A stretch of 7,604 nt of DNA from Gammaproteobacteria bacterium (GCA_028821035.1 JAPPHP010000049.1:1-7604), one strand, 5' to 3'; positions 1 to 6,768 are shown, counted from the stretch's first letter. Notes: a model not told the origin generated them from the sequence alone. A program made the numbers and translations.

Positions 1-923
1 CTGGTCGTCATCTGCACGAACGCCGGCCCACCCACGATCACCATGATGCCAGGCATCAGGAAGGCGATGGAGGGCACGATCAGCAGCGTCGGCAGGCGCC
101 CCATCTTCTCCTGCATCCGCGAGACGCTCTGTACCCGGATGGAACTCGCGAGCTTGCGCAGGGCGCCCGCGAGCGGCGTGCCATGGCGCTCGCTCTGCGC
201 GACGGTCACGGAGAGGTCCCTGAAGTCCTGACTGTCCAGCCGGGCGGCCAGCCTGCCGAGCGCATCCTGCCGCGTGCGTCCGTGCACACTCATGTCGAGG
301 GAGACCTGGCCCAGTTCCTTCGCCAGATCGGGCTGGAAGGTCTTGAGGTTGTCCACGGTCCGGCGTAGCGCCCGATCAAAGGTCAGGCCGGACTCCAGGC
401 ACACGATCATCAGATCGAACGCGTCCGCCAGCCCCGCGTGCACACGCCGAAAACGCGACGCGGCGATCCGCGTCACGACGAGTTCCGGCACCAGGTTGAG
501 CATCACCCCTCCAAGCAGCCCCCCAACCAAGCCGATGCCCCATCCGAGCAGACCCGGCCACAGGGGCGGCAGCACCGCGAGCCCCACGGCCAGCCCGACC
601 AGGATGCACGCGAACTTGAGCCCGAGTACCACCGCCACCGCGTTCTCGGATCGCATTGCCGCGCGCTGCAACCCCACCGCGATCTTCTCGCGGTCGTCCT
701 CCTTGAGCGGCATCAGCCCACCTAAGGTCGCGGCCACGCGGCTGGCCCCGCTGCGCACGCCGGCCGCCACCCGTGCGTCGACTCCTGTCCCGACGCCGCC
801 ACCGGTCGCCAGCCGAAGACGCCGCGTCATGCGGATGCGCTGGACGAAGACCGCCAGCAGCGAGAACACGCCGACGCCGACGCCGAGGATGGAGAACAGC
901 ATGATCATGTTGGTCGTCGTCAC
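1..923 (-). CDS. tadC: Tad pilus inner-membrane platform protein TadC (3' end beyond window)
   Basis: Inner-membrane platform protein of the Tad/Flp pilus, a T2SSF (GspF-like) family member that with TadB transmits motion of the TadA ATPase to pilin assembly. About 307 codons are visible and no stop is reached before the left edge. The last visible residues (GPAFVQM) look like the usual end of TadC, so only a few codons are probably missing. Seen: an N-terminal membrane segment (MLFSILGVGVGVFSLLAVFV), a second hydrophobic stretch in the middle, the T2SSF core with ADAFDLMIVCLESGLTFDRAL and QSERHGTPLAGALRKLA, and a closing membrane segment LLIVPSIAFLMPGIMVIVGG. Start: GTG at 923 overlaps the tadB stop (GTGA) and has GGAG 9 nt upstream. 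ATG at 908 is a reasonable alternative. Translational coupling to tadB is likely. The family call is firm; the start is uncertain by 5 codons. Confidence 0.92.
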   Translation of the reverse strand, partial: MTTTNMIMLFSILGVGVGVFSLLAVFVQRIRMTRRLRLATGGGVGTGVDARVAAGVRSGASRVAATLGGLMPLKEDDREKIAVGLQRAAMRSENAVAVVLGLKFACILVGLAVGLAVLPPLWPGLLGWGIGLVGGLLGGVMLNLVPELVVTRIAASRFRRVHAGLADAFDLMIVCLESGLTFDRALRRTVDNLKTFQPDLAKELGQVSLDMSVHGRTRQDALGRLAARLDSQDFRDLSVTVAQSERHGTPLAGALRKLASSIRVQSVSRMQEKMGRLPTLLIVPSIAFLMPGIMVIVGGPAFVQMTT

Positions 924-1861
924 CGCTGTGCGCTCCGAATCATCAGCCAGGAGACGACCAGACCAGACACGATCAGGCCAGCGCCCATGCCGAGCAGGTG
1001 ACGCGCTTCGCCAAGCAGCACGTCCACGAGCGCCGGCTGCAGCGCGGCCTGGATGGCCACGGCGAGCACCGGGACGGCGGACAGGATGATCAGGGTGACC
1101 CGCGACTCGGCCGTCGATGCCTTGATTCGCGCCCGATTGTCGAGGCGCTCCCTGAGCATCTCGGCGAGGTTGGCCACGGCTTCCGACAGGTTACCGCCCG
1201 TCCGTGCCTGCGTGCCCATGATGGCGGACAGCATCGCCAGTTCGCTCACGCGCACCCGTCGCGCCTCCCGTTCCATGGCAGCCGCCAGCGGCACGCCGAA
1301 CTCCACCTGGAGCTGGATGTTCCGGAGCGACCCCGCGAGCGGCTCCTCCGCCGCCGCCGTAATGGAAGAGAACGCCTGGCCCGTCGCGATCCCGAAGTAC
1401 ACCATCCGCTGGAAGTCCTCGATCGCCGGCAGGAAGCGGTCGTTGAACGCATTGCGCTTCGCGGTCTCGAGCATCAGTCCGACGCTCCACCCAAACGCCG
1501 CGCCAATGGCGAGCGCCAAGAGTACGGCAAGGGGACCGGACAGGCCAAAGAACGACAGCAGCGGCACCAGCGCGGCGCCGGCCACCACGGCGGCTCCCAC
1601 GCCGATCACCGTGGTGCGGACACCGCCGGAGAGCGGGTAACGCCGCTCGAGCGTCGCGACCAACGGGCTCCTCGGTGCACCGACCCCTTCCTGCGCTTCC
1701 GGGACGGCGGCCGCGCCCGCCTCCTCGACCTGCAGCATGTCGGCGAAAAGTCCCATGCGCCGCCTGACCCGGGACCGCGTCCGCAGCGCGCCGGCCCCGA
1801 AAGCACCGATCGCGACGAGTCCGACCAGGACGGCGACTATGACGATGAGGGAGTTTTCCAT
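920..1861 (-). CDS. tadB: Tad pilus inner-membrane platform protein TadB
   Basis: Second T2SSF-family platform protein of the Tad pilus, expected to pair with TadC in the inner membrane and contact the TadA hexamer. The 313-aa length is normal for TadB. Seen: an N-terminal membrane helix (about residues 4-26), a basic stretch RTRSRVRRR (27-35), a cytoplasmic segment, a hydrophobic pair (about 85-130), the T2SSF core (about 143-275) with LPAIEDFQRMVYFGIATGQAF and TQARTGGNLSEAVANLAEMLRERL, and a final membrane helix (288-308). It starts 10 nt after the tadA stop and overlaps tadC by 4 nt. The ribosome site in front of the ATG is weak (CGGCGGGC), so translation probably depends on ribosomes arriving from tadA. 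No other start codon lies in frame between the tadA G-run and this ATG. Confidence 0.95.
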   Translation of the reverse strand: MENSLIVIVAVLVGLVAIGAFGAGALRTRSRVRRRMGLFADMLQVEEAGAAAVPEAQEGVGAPRSPLVATLERRYPLSGGVRTTVIGVGAAVVAGAALVPLLSFFGLSGPLAVLLALAIGAAFGWSVGLMLETAKRNAFNDRFLPAIEDFQRMVYFGIATGQAFSSITAAAEEPLAGSLRNIQLQVEFGVPLAAAMEREARRVRVSELAMLSAIMGTQARTGGNLSEAVANLAEMLRERLDNRARIKASTAESRVTLIILSAVPVLAVAIQAALQPALVDVLLGEARHLLGMGAGLIVSGLVVSWLMIRSAQR

Positions 1862-1871
1862 GCCCGCCGTT

Positions 1872-3227
1872 TCATCTTGTTCCCCCCCCCCCGGCCGCGC
1901 GGCCCAGGCCTGCCTTCAGCAGGTCGCCGAAGCCGAGAGCCTCGACGCGCTCCGTGAACGACGGCCGGCTGCCGCTGCATTCGAAGCGGTCCGCCCCGAC
2001 GTCGTAGGACCAGATGTCCTCGAGCACGGGCACCTCGCCCTCGAGGCCCACCACGTCGGTGATGGAGACGATGCGGCGCCGTCCGTCCCGGAACCGGGCC
2101 ACCTGTACGATCAGGTCCACGGCCGACACGACTTGGTTGCGGATCGCCGACAGGGGAATCTCGCCCGACGCCATCATCACCAGGTACTCGAGCCGGCTGA
2201 TGGTGTCCCGCGGGTTATTGGCGTGCACCGTGAACATCGAGCCGGGGTGACCCGTGTTCATCGCCTGCAGGGCTTCGAGCGCCTCCGGACCCCGCACCTC
2301 CCCCACGATGATCCGGTCGGGACGCATCCTGAGCGCGTTCTTCAGGAGATCGCGCATGGCGATCTCGCGCACGTGCTCCGAGGTCGGCGCCCGGGTCTCC
2401 AGGCGCACCACATGCGGCTGCACCAGGCTCAGTTCCGCCGCGTCCTCCAGGGTCACGACGCGCTCCTCAGGCGCGATGTTGCCCGACAGCGCATTCAGGA
2501 TCGTGGTCTTGCCGGCGCCGGTACCGCCCGACACAACCACGTTCAACTGGGCGCGGGTCGCGACCTCGAGAAACGTCGCCATGTCGCGGTGCATGGCCCC
2601 GTTGCGGGCGAGCTCCTCGACCGTGAACCCGCCTTTGCGGAAACGCCGGATCGAGATCGCCGCGCCGTCGATGGCGAGCGGCGGCGCGATGATGTTGACC
2701 CGCGAACCGTCGGGCAGCCGCGCGTCGCACATCGGGCTGAGCTCGTCCACCCGCCGGCCGACCCCTTGCGCGATCCGCTGCGCGATCTGGGTGAGGTGGT
2801 CGACGTCGCGGAACCGCACCTCCACGCGGGACAGGCGGCCGCGCCGCTCCACGTACACCGAGCCCAGGCCGTTGACGAGGATGTCGCTGACCTCCGGGTC
2901 GCGCAGCAGCGGCCCGAGAGGTCCGAGTCCGCGCATCTCGTCCACCAGCCGCTTCGCGAGCGCCGCGTGGGTCCCGCCGACCGGCGGCGCGTCCGGCGCA
3001 CTCTCGAGACTGTAGAGCATGCTCGCGACGAACTCCGTGAGCTCGTCGTCGTTCAGCGTCGAGGCGCTCTGCGAATCCAGCGCCTCGAGCACGCGCCCGT
3101 GGTACCAGGGCACGATCGCCTCGAACCGGCTGAAGGCCGCGGTTTCCGGCGCGCCGTCGTCGGCCTGCGACCGCGCGGCCCGCGGCTGGAGCTGGCCGCC
3201 GCGGCGATGTCGGATCGATTGCGCCAT
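1872..3227 (-). CDS. tadA: Tad pilus assembly/secretion ATPase TadA (CpaF family)
   Basis: Hexameric AAA-like ATPase of the VirB11/GspE superfamily that powers Tad/Flp pilus assembly at the cytoplasmic face of the inner membrane. 451 aa, the usual TadA/CpaF size. Seen in order: a variable N-terminus (1-40), an N-terminal domain with GPLGPLLRDPEVSDILVNG (about 102-120), Walker A GGTGAGKTT (234-242), Asp box VVTLEDAAEL (257-266), Walker B RPDRIIVGEVRGPEA (302-316) with E310, and His box TGHPGSMFTVHANNP (325-339). All catalytic motifs are intact. The ATG at 3227 is preceded by AGAGGGAA, a close ribosome site. The frame stays open upstream to 4694, but that part is antisense to the SPOR gene and has no family match, so the short start is right. 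The C-terminus ends in GGGGTR, encoded by an 11-G run before the stop. First gene of tadABC. Confidence 0.96.
   Translation of the reverse strand: MAQSIRHRRGGQLQPRAARSQADDGAPETAAFSRFEAIVPWYHGRVLEALDSQSASTLNDDELTEFVASMLYSLESAPDAPPVGGTHAALAKRLVDEMRGLGPLGPLLRDPEVSDILVNGLGSVYVERRGRLSRVEVRFRDVDHLTQIAQRIAQGVGRRVDELSPMCDARLPDGSRVNIIAPPLAIDGAAISIRRFRKGGFTVEELARNGAMHRDMATFLEVATRAQLNVVVSGGTGAGKTTILNALSGNIAPEERVVTLEDAAELSLVQPHVVRLETRAPTSEHVREIAMRDLLKNALRMRPDRIIVGEVRGPEALEALQAMNTGHPGSMFTVHANNPRDTISRLEYLVMMASGEIPLSAIRNQVVSAVDLIVQVARFRDGRRRIVSITDVVGLEGEVPVLEDIWSYDVGADRFECSGSRPSFTERVEALGFGDLLKAGLGRAAGGGGTR
1882..1892 (-). repeat. 11-nt G homopolymer at the 3' end of tadA
   Basis: Eleven consecutive C on the plus strand, so G on the coding strand, encode most of the last glycines of TadA just before its stop. 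One G fewer would bypass the TGA and read through the 10-nt gap into the tadB ATG in frame. One G more would put a stop shortly after, inside the start of tadB. Runs of this length are prone to replication or transcription slippage and also to sequencing error. Confidence 0.9.
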
Positions 3228-3253
3228 TTCCCTCTTTCGCCCGTTACCCCCGC

Positions 3254-3284
3254 GCGTGACAAAACCGGCCCCGGAGGCGTGACA
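3254..3284. repeat. Direct repeat GCGTGACA in the tadA leader
   Basis: GCGTGACA occurs at 3254-3261 and again at 3277-3284, 23 bp apart start to start (about two helical turns). A weaker CGTGAAA follows at 3286-3292. The copies lie in the presumed untranslated leader of tadA and upstream of the divergent lipoprotein gene. They could be half-sites for a regulator, but two 8-mers in GC-rich DNA may be chance. Confidence 0.35.
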
Positions 3285-3305
3285 TCGTGAAACCACCGGC
3301 TTGCG

Positions 3306-3313
3306 ATTATACT
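3306..3313. promoter_or_regulatory. Overlapping divergent -10 elements (tadA / TPR-SPOR gene)
   Basis: On the minus strand 3311-3306 reads TATAAT, a perfect sigma-70 -10 box. On the plus strand 3308-3313 reads TATACT, one mismatch. Both sit in the only AT-rich patch between tadA and the divergent lipoprotein gene. The -35 elements are poor: minus TTGGAC at 15-bp spacing, plus GTGAAA at 15-bp spacing. The minus promoter would give tadA a leader of about 70 nt. The plus promoter would start RNA near 3320, almost at the TTG start at 3324, which favours the GTG at 3354 as the real start of that gene. Inferred from sequence only. Confidence 0.45.
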
Positions 3314-3320
3314 GCGCAGC

Positions 3321-3335
3321 CTTTTGGTCCAAAAG
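3321..3335. promoter_or_regulatory. Perfect 15-bp palindrome, candidate operator
   Basis: CTTTTGG-T-CCAAAAG is a perfect inverted repeat with 7-bp arms around one central base. It would cover the -35 position of the minus-strand (tadA) promoter and the first transcribed bases of the plus-strand gene, so a bound protein could control both. It also overlaps the TTG start candidate at 3324. I cannot name the protein that would bind it. Confidence 0.5.
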
Positions 3336-5705
3336 TCGCGCGGCTTCAGATACGTGTCTCGCGCCATCGCTCTTGCAGTGTGTGCGATGCTCGGGGCCGC
3401 CTGCTCGCTCCTCCCCCAGGAGCGGGACCGGCCCCGTGCAGAGCAAATGGAACGCGCCGTCCTGCCCATGGCGCGGGCCGCGCTGGACGCGGGTCAGGTG
3501 GAGACCGCCCGGCGCCTCTATCGGCGCGTCCTCCAGGTCGACTCCGACTCCGCCGACGCCCGCATGGGCCTCGGAGATGCCGCCGTGGCGAGCCGGGAGT
3601 CCGCCGAAGCGGCTCGCTGGTATCTGGCGGCCCTGGCAAACGCCAAGCGGCCCGAGGAACGGCACGCGGCACTCTTGGCACACGGTCGCGCCGCGCTGTC
3701 CGCCGGCCAGCTTGAGGCCGCACGCAAGAGTTTTGCCAGGCTGACCGGGCCCGACGAAGGGGCGCCGCAGTCGGTCGTCGCCTGGGGCTACAACGGCCTC
3801 GGGCTCACGCTCCTCCTGGCCGGCGACGTGCGCGGAGCCGTCGCGGCGATGGAGCAGGCCGTGCTGCGTACGCCCGACGACGCCCGCTTCCAGGGCAACC
3901 TGACGCGTGCCCTGGCCATGCTGACCGAGTTCGACGATCCCTCCACGGACGCGAGTCCCACCGACGCGATCGCCCGTGCGCGCGCACCGATGCTCCCGGT
4001 GGAAGCCCTTCCGGCCGACGTAGAGCCCGCGCCGCCCCCCTCCCGGAGTCCCCCTTCCCGGGCGCCCGAGCCTCCCGCCCTTCCCGAGCCGGTCGCAGAC
4101 GACGGAGCCTTCGGGCGCGAGCGAGTCGCCTCGTCTCCACCGGAGACGCCCACTCCGGTTTCGGTCGCCGGAGACCCGCCTGCACCGGAAGCGGCGGTTG
4201 CCGGAGACAGGGTCGAGGCCGAGCCCCTGATACGGACGCTCCCCGAGCCCCCACCGCCTCTCGAGCAGGCGGCGACGGCCGATGCGCTCGACCCGGAACG
4301 CGAGCCTCCGCCGACCGTGCCCGATGCGCCCACTGCGACCGTTGCCGGAGACAGGAGCGAGGCCGAGCCCCCGGCACGGACGCTCCCCGAGCCCCCACCG
4401 CCTCTCGAGCAGGCGGCGACGGCCGATGCGCTCGACCCGGAACGCGAGCCTCCGCCGACCGTGCCCGATGCGCCCACTACGGCGGAGCCGGGCGAATTCG
4501 CGCGAGCGCCTTCCATCCAGCTCCCCGCCACCGACGCCGATCTCGTTGGCACGTCCGAGGAGCAGCCCCTCGTGCTCCAGGAAGATGCCTGGACGTTCGT
4601 GCAGCCTGCGGCGTACGCTTCGCGAACCTGGGCGGAACGCCTGTCCGAGCGCTTGCGGGAACTTACGGATCATCCAGTGTGGGTGAGCGAACATCGGACG
4701 TCCGGCGAGGAAACGCTATCGCGGGTCCGCGTCGGCCCCATACCTTCCAGGGATGCGCTGGTGGCGCTCGGAGCCACGCTTGAAGCCGAGGGCTTCGCAG
4801 CCTTGAGTCTCCCGGACGCCGAGACGGGGCCGGGGGCTGCGGCGGGCGCCCCACCCCTCCTGGTCACGGAAGACGGAGAACGTTACGTGCAGGCTGGGGC
4901 CTACGCCGTGAAGGCGGCGGCCGAGGAACTCGCCGCGAGGCTGGCGAAACTGACCCGATACCGCACGGGTGTCAGCAAGGCCGCGCTACCCGGCGGACAA
5001 CGAGTGTACCGGGTCCGCATCGGACCGGTCGAGCCGGGCCCGGAACTCGACGATCTGGCCGATGCACTCGAGGACCACGGTTACGGCCGGATGGCAACGC
5101 CTCCCGAGCCGCAGGCGCAACCGCGACCGCCGGCGCAAGAGGACACCTCACCGATCGTAGTCCGCCAAGCGGGCCAGCGGTTCGTGCAGACCGCCGCCTA
5201 TGCCAGCGCCGAGGCCGCCGAAGAAGCCGCCGACCGCGTCCGTGTGCTCGTGGACCAGCCCGTGCAACTCGACGAAGCACGTCCCGGCGGCGACCGCACG
5301 ATGTACCGGGTACGCATCGGCCCGGTGCGGTCCTACGAGGAACTCGTGACCGTCGCCGATGCCCTCGAGGTCGCTGGCTACGGGGTCATGACCGTCCTGC
5401 CCGACGGGGCAGACCCCGTAGCTGGTCCGGTCCCCGCGACCGACCTGGGATTGCGGCCTCCTCCCCTCGTCCTGCACGAAGACGGCGAGCGCTTCCTGCA
5501 GGCCGGCGCCTACGCGGTCCGGGCGACGGCCGAGGCGCTCGCGACCCAACTGCGGGACCGGCTGCTACCTCCGGTGAGCGTGACCGAAACCGTGCATGCC
5601 GACGGACGCGCGATGTATCGCGTGCGCGTCGGCCCCATCGGGGCCGAGACACCGATCAGCAGCCTCGTCGAAGCCATCGAGGCCGTGGGGCGGATCGCCG
5701 ACTGA
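3324..5705 (+). CDS. TadD-like TPR lipoprotein with four C-terminal SPOR domains
   Basis: Predicted outer-membrane lipoprotein of 793 aa. Residues 1-27 are a lipoprotein signal (basic n-region, hydrophobic core, lipobox LGAAC with Cys27). Residues about 45-200 are TPR-like helical repeats, such as AALDAGQVETARRLYRRVLQVDSDSADARMGLG split over two helices, resembling TadD, the Tad pilus TPR lipoprotein. Residues about 205-415 are a Pro/Ala/Glu-rich linker with a 48-aa duplicated unit. Four SPOR domains follow at about 423-497, 519-593, 618-693 and 722-793, each with a FVQxxAYA-type first strand and a YRVRIGPV-type strand; SPOR domains bind glycan strands lacking stem peptides at division septa. 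The gene is divergent from tadABC, suggesting a pilus role (inference). The start is uncertain: TTG 3324, or GTG 3354, which keeps a shorter signal peptide. Neither has a clear ribosome site. Confidence 0.88.
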   Translation: MVQKSRGFRYVSRAIALAVCAMLGAACSLLPQERDRPRAEQMERAVLPMARAALDAGQVETARRLYRRVLQVDSDSADARMGLGDAAVASRESAEAARWYLAALANAKRPEERHAALLAHGRAALSAGQLEAARKSFARLTGPDEGAPQSVVAWGYNGLGLTLLLAGDVRGAVAAMEQAVLRTPDDARFQGNLTRALAMLTEFDDPSTDASPTDAIARARAPMLPVEALPADVEPAPPPSRSPPSRAPEPPALPEPVADDGAFGRERVASSPPETPTPVSVAGDPPAPEAAVAGDRVEAEPLIRTLPEPPPPLEQAATADALDPEREPPPTVPDAPTATVAGDRSEAEPPARTLPEPPPPLEQAATADALDPEREPPPTVPDAPTTAEPGEFARAPSIQLPATDADLVGTSEEQPLVLQEDAWTFVQPAAYASRTWAERLSERLRELTDHPVWVSEHRTSGEETLSRVRVGPIPSRDALVALGATLEAEGFAALSLPDAETGPGAAAGAPPLLVTEDGERYVQAGAYAVKAAAEELAARLAKLTRYRTGVSKAALPGGQRVYRVRIGPVEPGPELDDLADALEDHGYGRMATPPEPQAQPRPPAQEDTSPIVVRQAGQRFVQTAAYASAEAAEEAADRVRVLVDQPVQLDEARPGGDRTMYRVRIGPVRSYEELVTVADALEVAGYGVMTVLPDGADPVAGPVPATDLGLRPPPLVLHEDGERFLQAGAYAVRATAEALATQLRDRLLPPVSVTETVHADGRAMYRVRVGPIGAETPISSLVEAIEAVGRIAD
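4197..4484 (+). repeat. 144-bp tandem duplication in the linker of the SPOR lipoprotein
   Basis: Two adjacent copies with a 144-nt period (4197-4340 and 4341-4484) encode a 48-aa unit, VAGDR...TLPEPPPPLEQAATADALDPEREPPPTVPDAPT. The first 35 nt differ at five positions. The next 103 nt (4232-4334 versus 4376-4478) are identical, third codon positions included, and then the copies diverge. The period is a multiple of three, so copy-number change keeps the reading frame. A short extra VAGD motif just upstream hints at older repetition. Confidence 0.92.
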
Positions 5706-5751
5706 ACCCCGCCTCGCCAGCGCCTGGGGCCAGCGGGCGTTTCCCCAACCG
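5706..5751. other. Short convergent intergenic gap, no clear terminator
   Basis: 46 nt separate the stops of the SPOR lipoprotein gene and the minus-strand regulator. The stretch is GC-rich with GCCAGCG twice (5716-5735) and an imperfect short hairpin around CGCCTGGGGCCAGCG, whose loop is too small for a convincing stem. No T-tract follows on either strand. Confidence 0.4.
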
Positions 5752-6681
5752 TCACACGTCGGCGTCCGCACTCGGCGCCACCTCCCGGGGCGGCGCCCAG
5801 ACGAGTTCCGCGACCAGCGAAGTCGGGGTCTTGCCCCGATACGGCACGTGACGCTCGCGCGCCTCTCCCGCCACGAGACCCTCCGCGATCAGCCGCTCGA
5901 CGTCCCCGCCGAGCATCACCACCCAGTCGTTGTGGAGCACGGCGCCAACGTGCGCGAGGTCCGCGCTGTACACCACCCTGTAGTTCGGGCGCCGCCATTC
6001 CATGACGCCGACCGGGCGCTCGCGGAGATCCCCTGCACCGGGGATCCGGATGTGCACGTCCAGCCAAACGCCCGCGCGCAGGAACGCCTGGCAGATCGCC
6101 GCATGGGACTGCGGGCCCACCAGCCGGCGGAGTTCGCCGTACACCGGATGTGCCTGCCGCACGCCAAGCCCCCGCAACGAGTCGAGCAACGGCCGCGCCT
6201 CGACCCCGCCCGCGTCGGCCGCCGGACCCAGCGCCTGCACCTCCTCCGAAACGGTCCTGAGCGCCCGCTTGGGGAAGCGATGCTGGCTGCCCCGGTGCCG
6301 GCGCGCCGCGTCGCGCAACTGCGGCTCCCGCTCGTACAGACGCAGCACGAAATCCGCCCGCGCGTAGTCACTCTCCAACGCCTGCCAATGACCCACGATC
6401 AGCCCTAACACTTCCACCAGTCTACGGTCGCGTATGTGACCCAGGCCGCTCCCTTCCTGTAACGCGGCCTGCGTCGCAGCGGGGCCAGGCCGCGGCGGCC
6501 CGATGTAGAACTCGAGGTCGAGCGCCTCGCAGATTTCGGCGGCGCGGTCCACGGATGGCGAGCGTCCACGCAGCACGGAGCGAATGGCGTCGCGGGTCAA
6601 GCCGGCGCCAAGGGCTGCCCGGATGGCCGACGTGCCTCGTCGCGCCAACTGCTTCTCGACGATGGCTCGGAACGATTCCAT
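5752..6681 (-). CDS. XRE-like helix-turn-helix protein with an unrecognised C-terminal domain
   Basis: 309 aa. Residues about 17-60 form a helix-turn-helix of XRE/lambda-repressor style (LGAGLTRDAIRSVLRGRSP, then VDRAAEICEALDLEFYIGPP), the last motif resembling the N-terminal part of proteobacterial repressors that usually carry an S24 peptidase half. Here I see no S24-type Ser/Lys dyad. Residues 85-300 are unfamiliar, with HPVYGELRRLVGP (178-190), WLDVHIRIPGAG (206-217) and HNDWVVMLGGDVERLI (250-265). Likely a DNA-binding regulator whose C-terminal part senses a signal or oligomerises (inference). It is divergent from the gene at 6775. Its ATG directly abuts a GTGGC-N6-GCCAC palindrome, has no ribosome site, and a CATATT -10-like element sits 6 nt upstream, so the mRNA may be leaderless. 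Autoregulation is plausible. Confidence 0.8.
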   Translation of the reverse strand: MESFRAIVEKQLARRGTSAIRAALGAGLTRDAIRSVLRGRSPSVDRAAEICEALDLEFYIGPPRPGPAATQAALQEGSGLGHIRDRRLVEVLGLIVGHWQALESDYARADFVLRLYEREPQLRDAARRHRGSQHRFPKRALRTVSEEVQALGPAADAGGVEARPLLDSLRGLGVRQAHPVYGELRRLVGPQSHAAICQAFLRAGVWLDVHIRIPGAGDLRERPVGVMEWRRPNYRVVYSADLAHVGAVLHNDWVVMLGGDVERLIAEGLVAGEARERHVPYRGKTPTSLVAELVWAPPREVAPSADADV

Positions 6682-6697
6682 GTGGCGAATATGCCAC
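6682..6697. promoter_or_regulatory. Candidate operator 1 (GTGGC-N6-GCCAC)
   Basis: GTGGC-gaatat-GCCAC, perfect 5-bp arms around a 6-nt AT-rich spacer, lies immediately upstream of the start codon of the minus-strand helix-turn-helix gene. It covers that gene's presumed -10 element and transcription start. It has the same layout as the palindrome at 6748-6763. Inferred operator; the helix-turn-helix protein itself is the first candidate to bind. Confidence 0.55.
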
Positions 6698-6717
6698 GAC
6701 TAAGACCGAATCGTACA
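6688..6717 (-). promoter_or_regulatory. Weak candidate promoter of the minus-strand regulator
   Basis: On the minus strand, CATATT (6693-6688, four of six matches to the -10 consensus) lies 6 nt before the ATG. TGTACG (6717-6712, three of six) sits 18 bp upstream as a poor -35. If used, transcription would begin at the start codon, giving a leaderless mRNA. Low confidence because both boxes are weak. Confidence 0.25.
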
Positions 6718-6739
6718 GCGGAATTTAGGCCACTTTCCG

Positions 6740-6768
6740 TTGACTTGGTGGTTTATTTACCACATTGT
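6740..6768 (+). promoter_or_regulatory. Candidate promoter of the plus-strand regulator-like gene
   Basis: TTGACT (6740-6745) is a near-perfect -35. With 17-bp spacing the -10 would be CATTGT (6763-6768), which is poor (three of six). A start about 7 nt downstream would coincide with the ATG at 6775, again suggesting a leaderless transcript. The spacer contains the palindrome at 6748-6763, so a bound repressor would block polymerase. Confidence 0.4.
6748..6763. promoter_or_regulatory. Candidate operator 2 (GTGGT-N6-ACCAC)
   Basis: GTGGT-ttattt-ACCAC has the same 5-6-5 architecture and near-identical arms as the palindrome at 6682-6697; together they give GTGGY-N6-RCCAC. It lies between the -35 and presumed -10 of the plus-strand gene. 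The two sites are 66 bp apart start to start. A lone half-site GGCCAC occurs at 6728-6733. Confidence 0.55.

Noticed and set aside
274..1089. 271-codon plus-strand open frame opposite tadC
   Set aside because: A Ser/Arg/Pro-rich shadow frame; the minus strand encodes a clear TadC.
998..1957. 319-codon plus-strand open frame opposite tadB
   Set aside because: It has biased, low-complexity composition opposite a convincing TadB with membrane helices and a T2SSF core.
1737..3290. 517-codon plus-strand open frame opposite tadA
   Set aside because: The translation is His/Arg/Pro-rich without domains and mirrors tadA, whose ATPase motifs are complete.
3788..4552. Gly/Ser-rich 254-codon minus-strand frame with repeats
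   Set aside because: Its repeats come from the 144-bp duplication in the sense linker. Its composition is typical of an antisense GC-rich frame.
3228..4694. Long minus-strand open frame continuing upstream of the tadA start, about 490 codons
   Set aside because: It is antisense to the TPR-SPOR gene and rich in Arg and Gly. It repeats only because the sense linker repeats, and it resembles no TadA N-terminus. High GC keeps stops rare.
5706..5751. Intrinsic terminator between the convergent SPOR and regulator genes
   Set aside because: Only an imperfect short stem with a loop too small to form well, and no T-tract on either strand.
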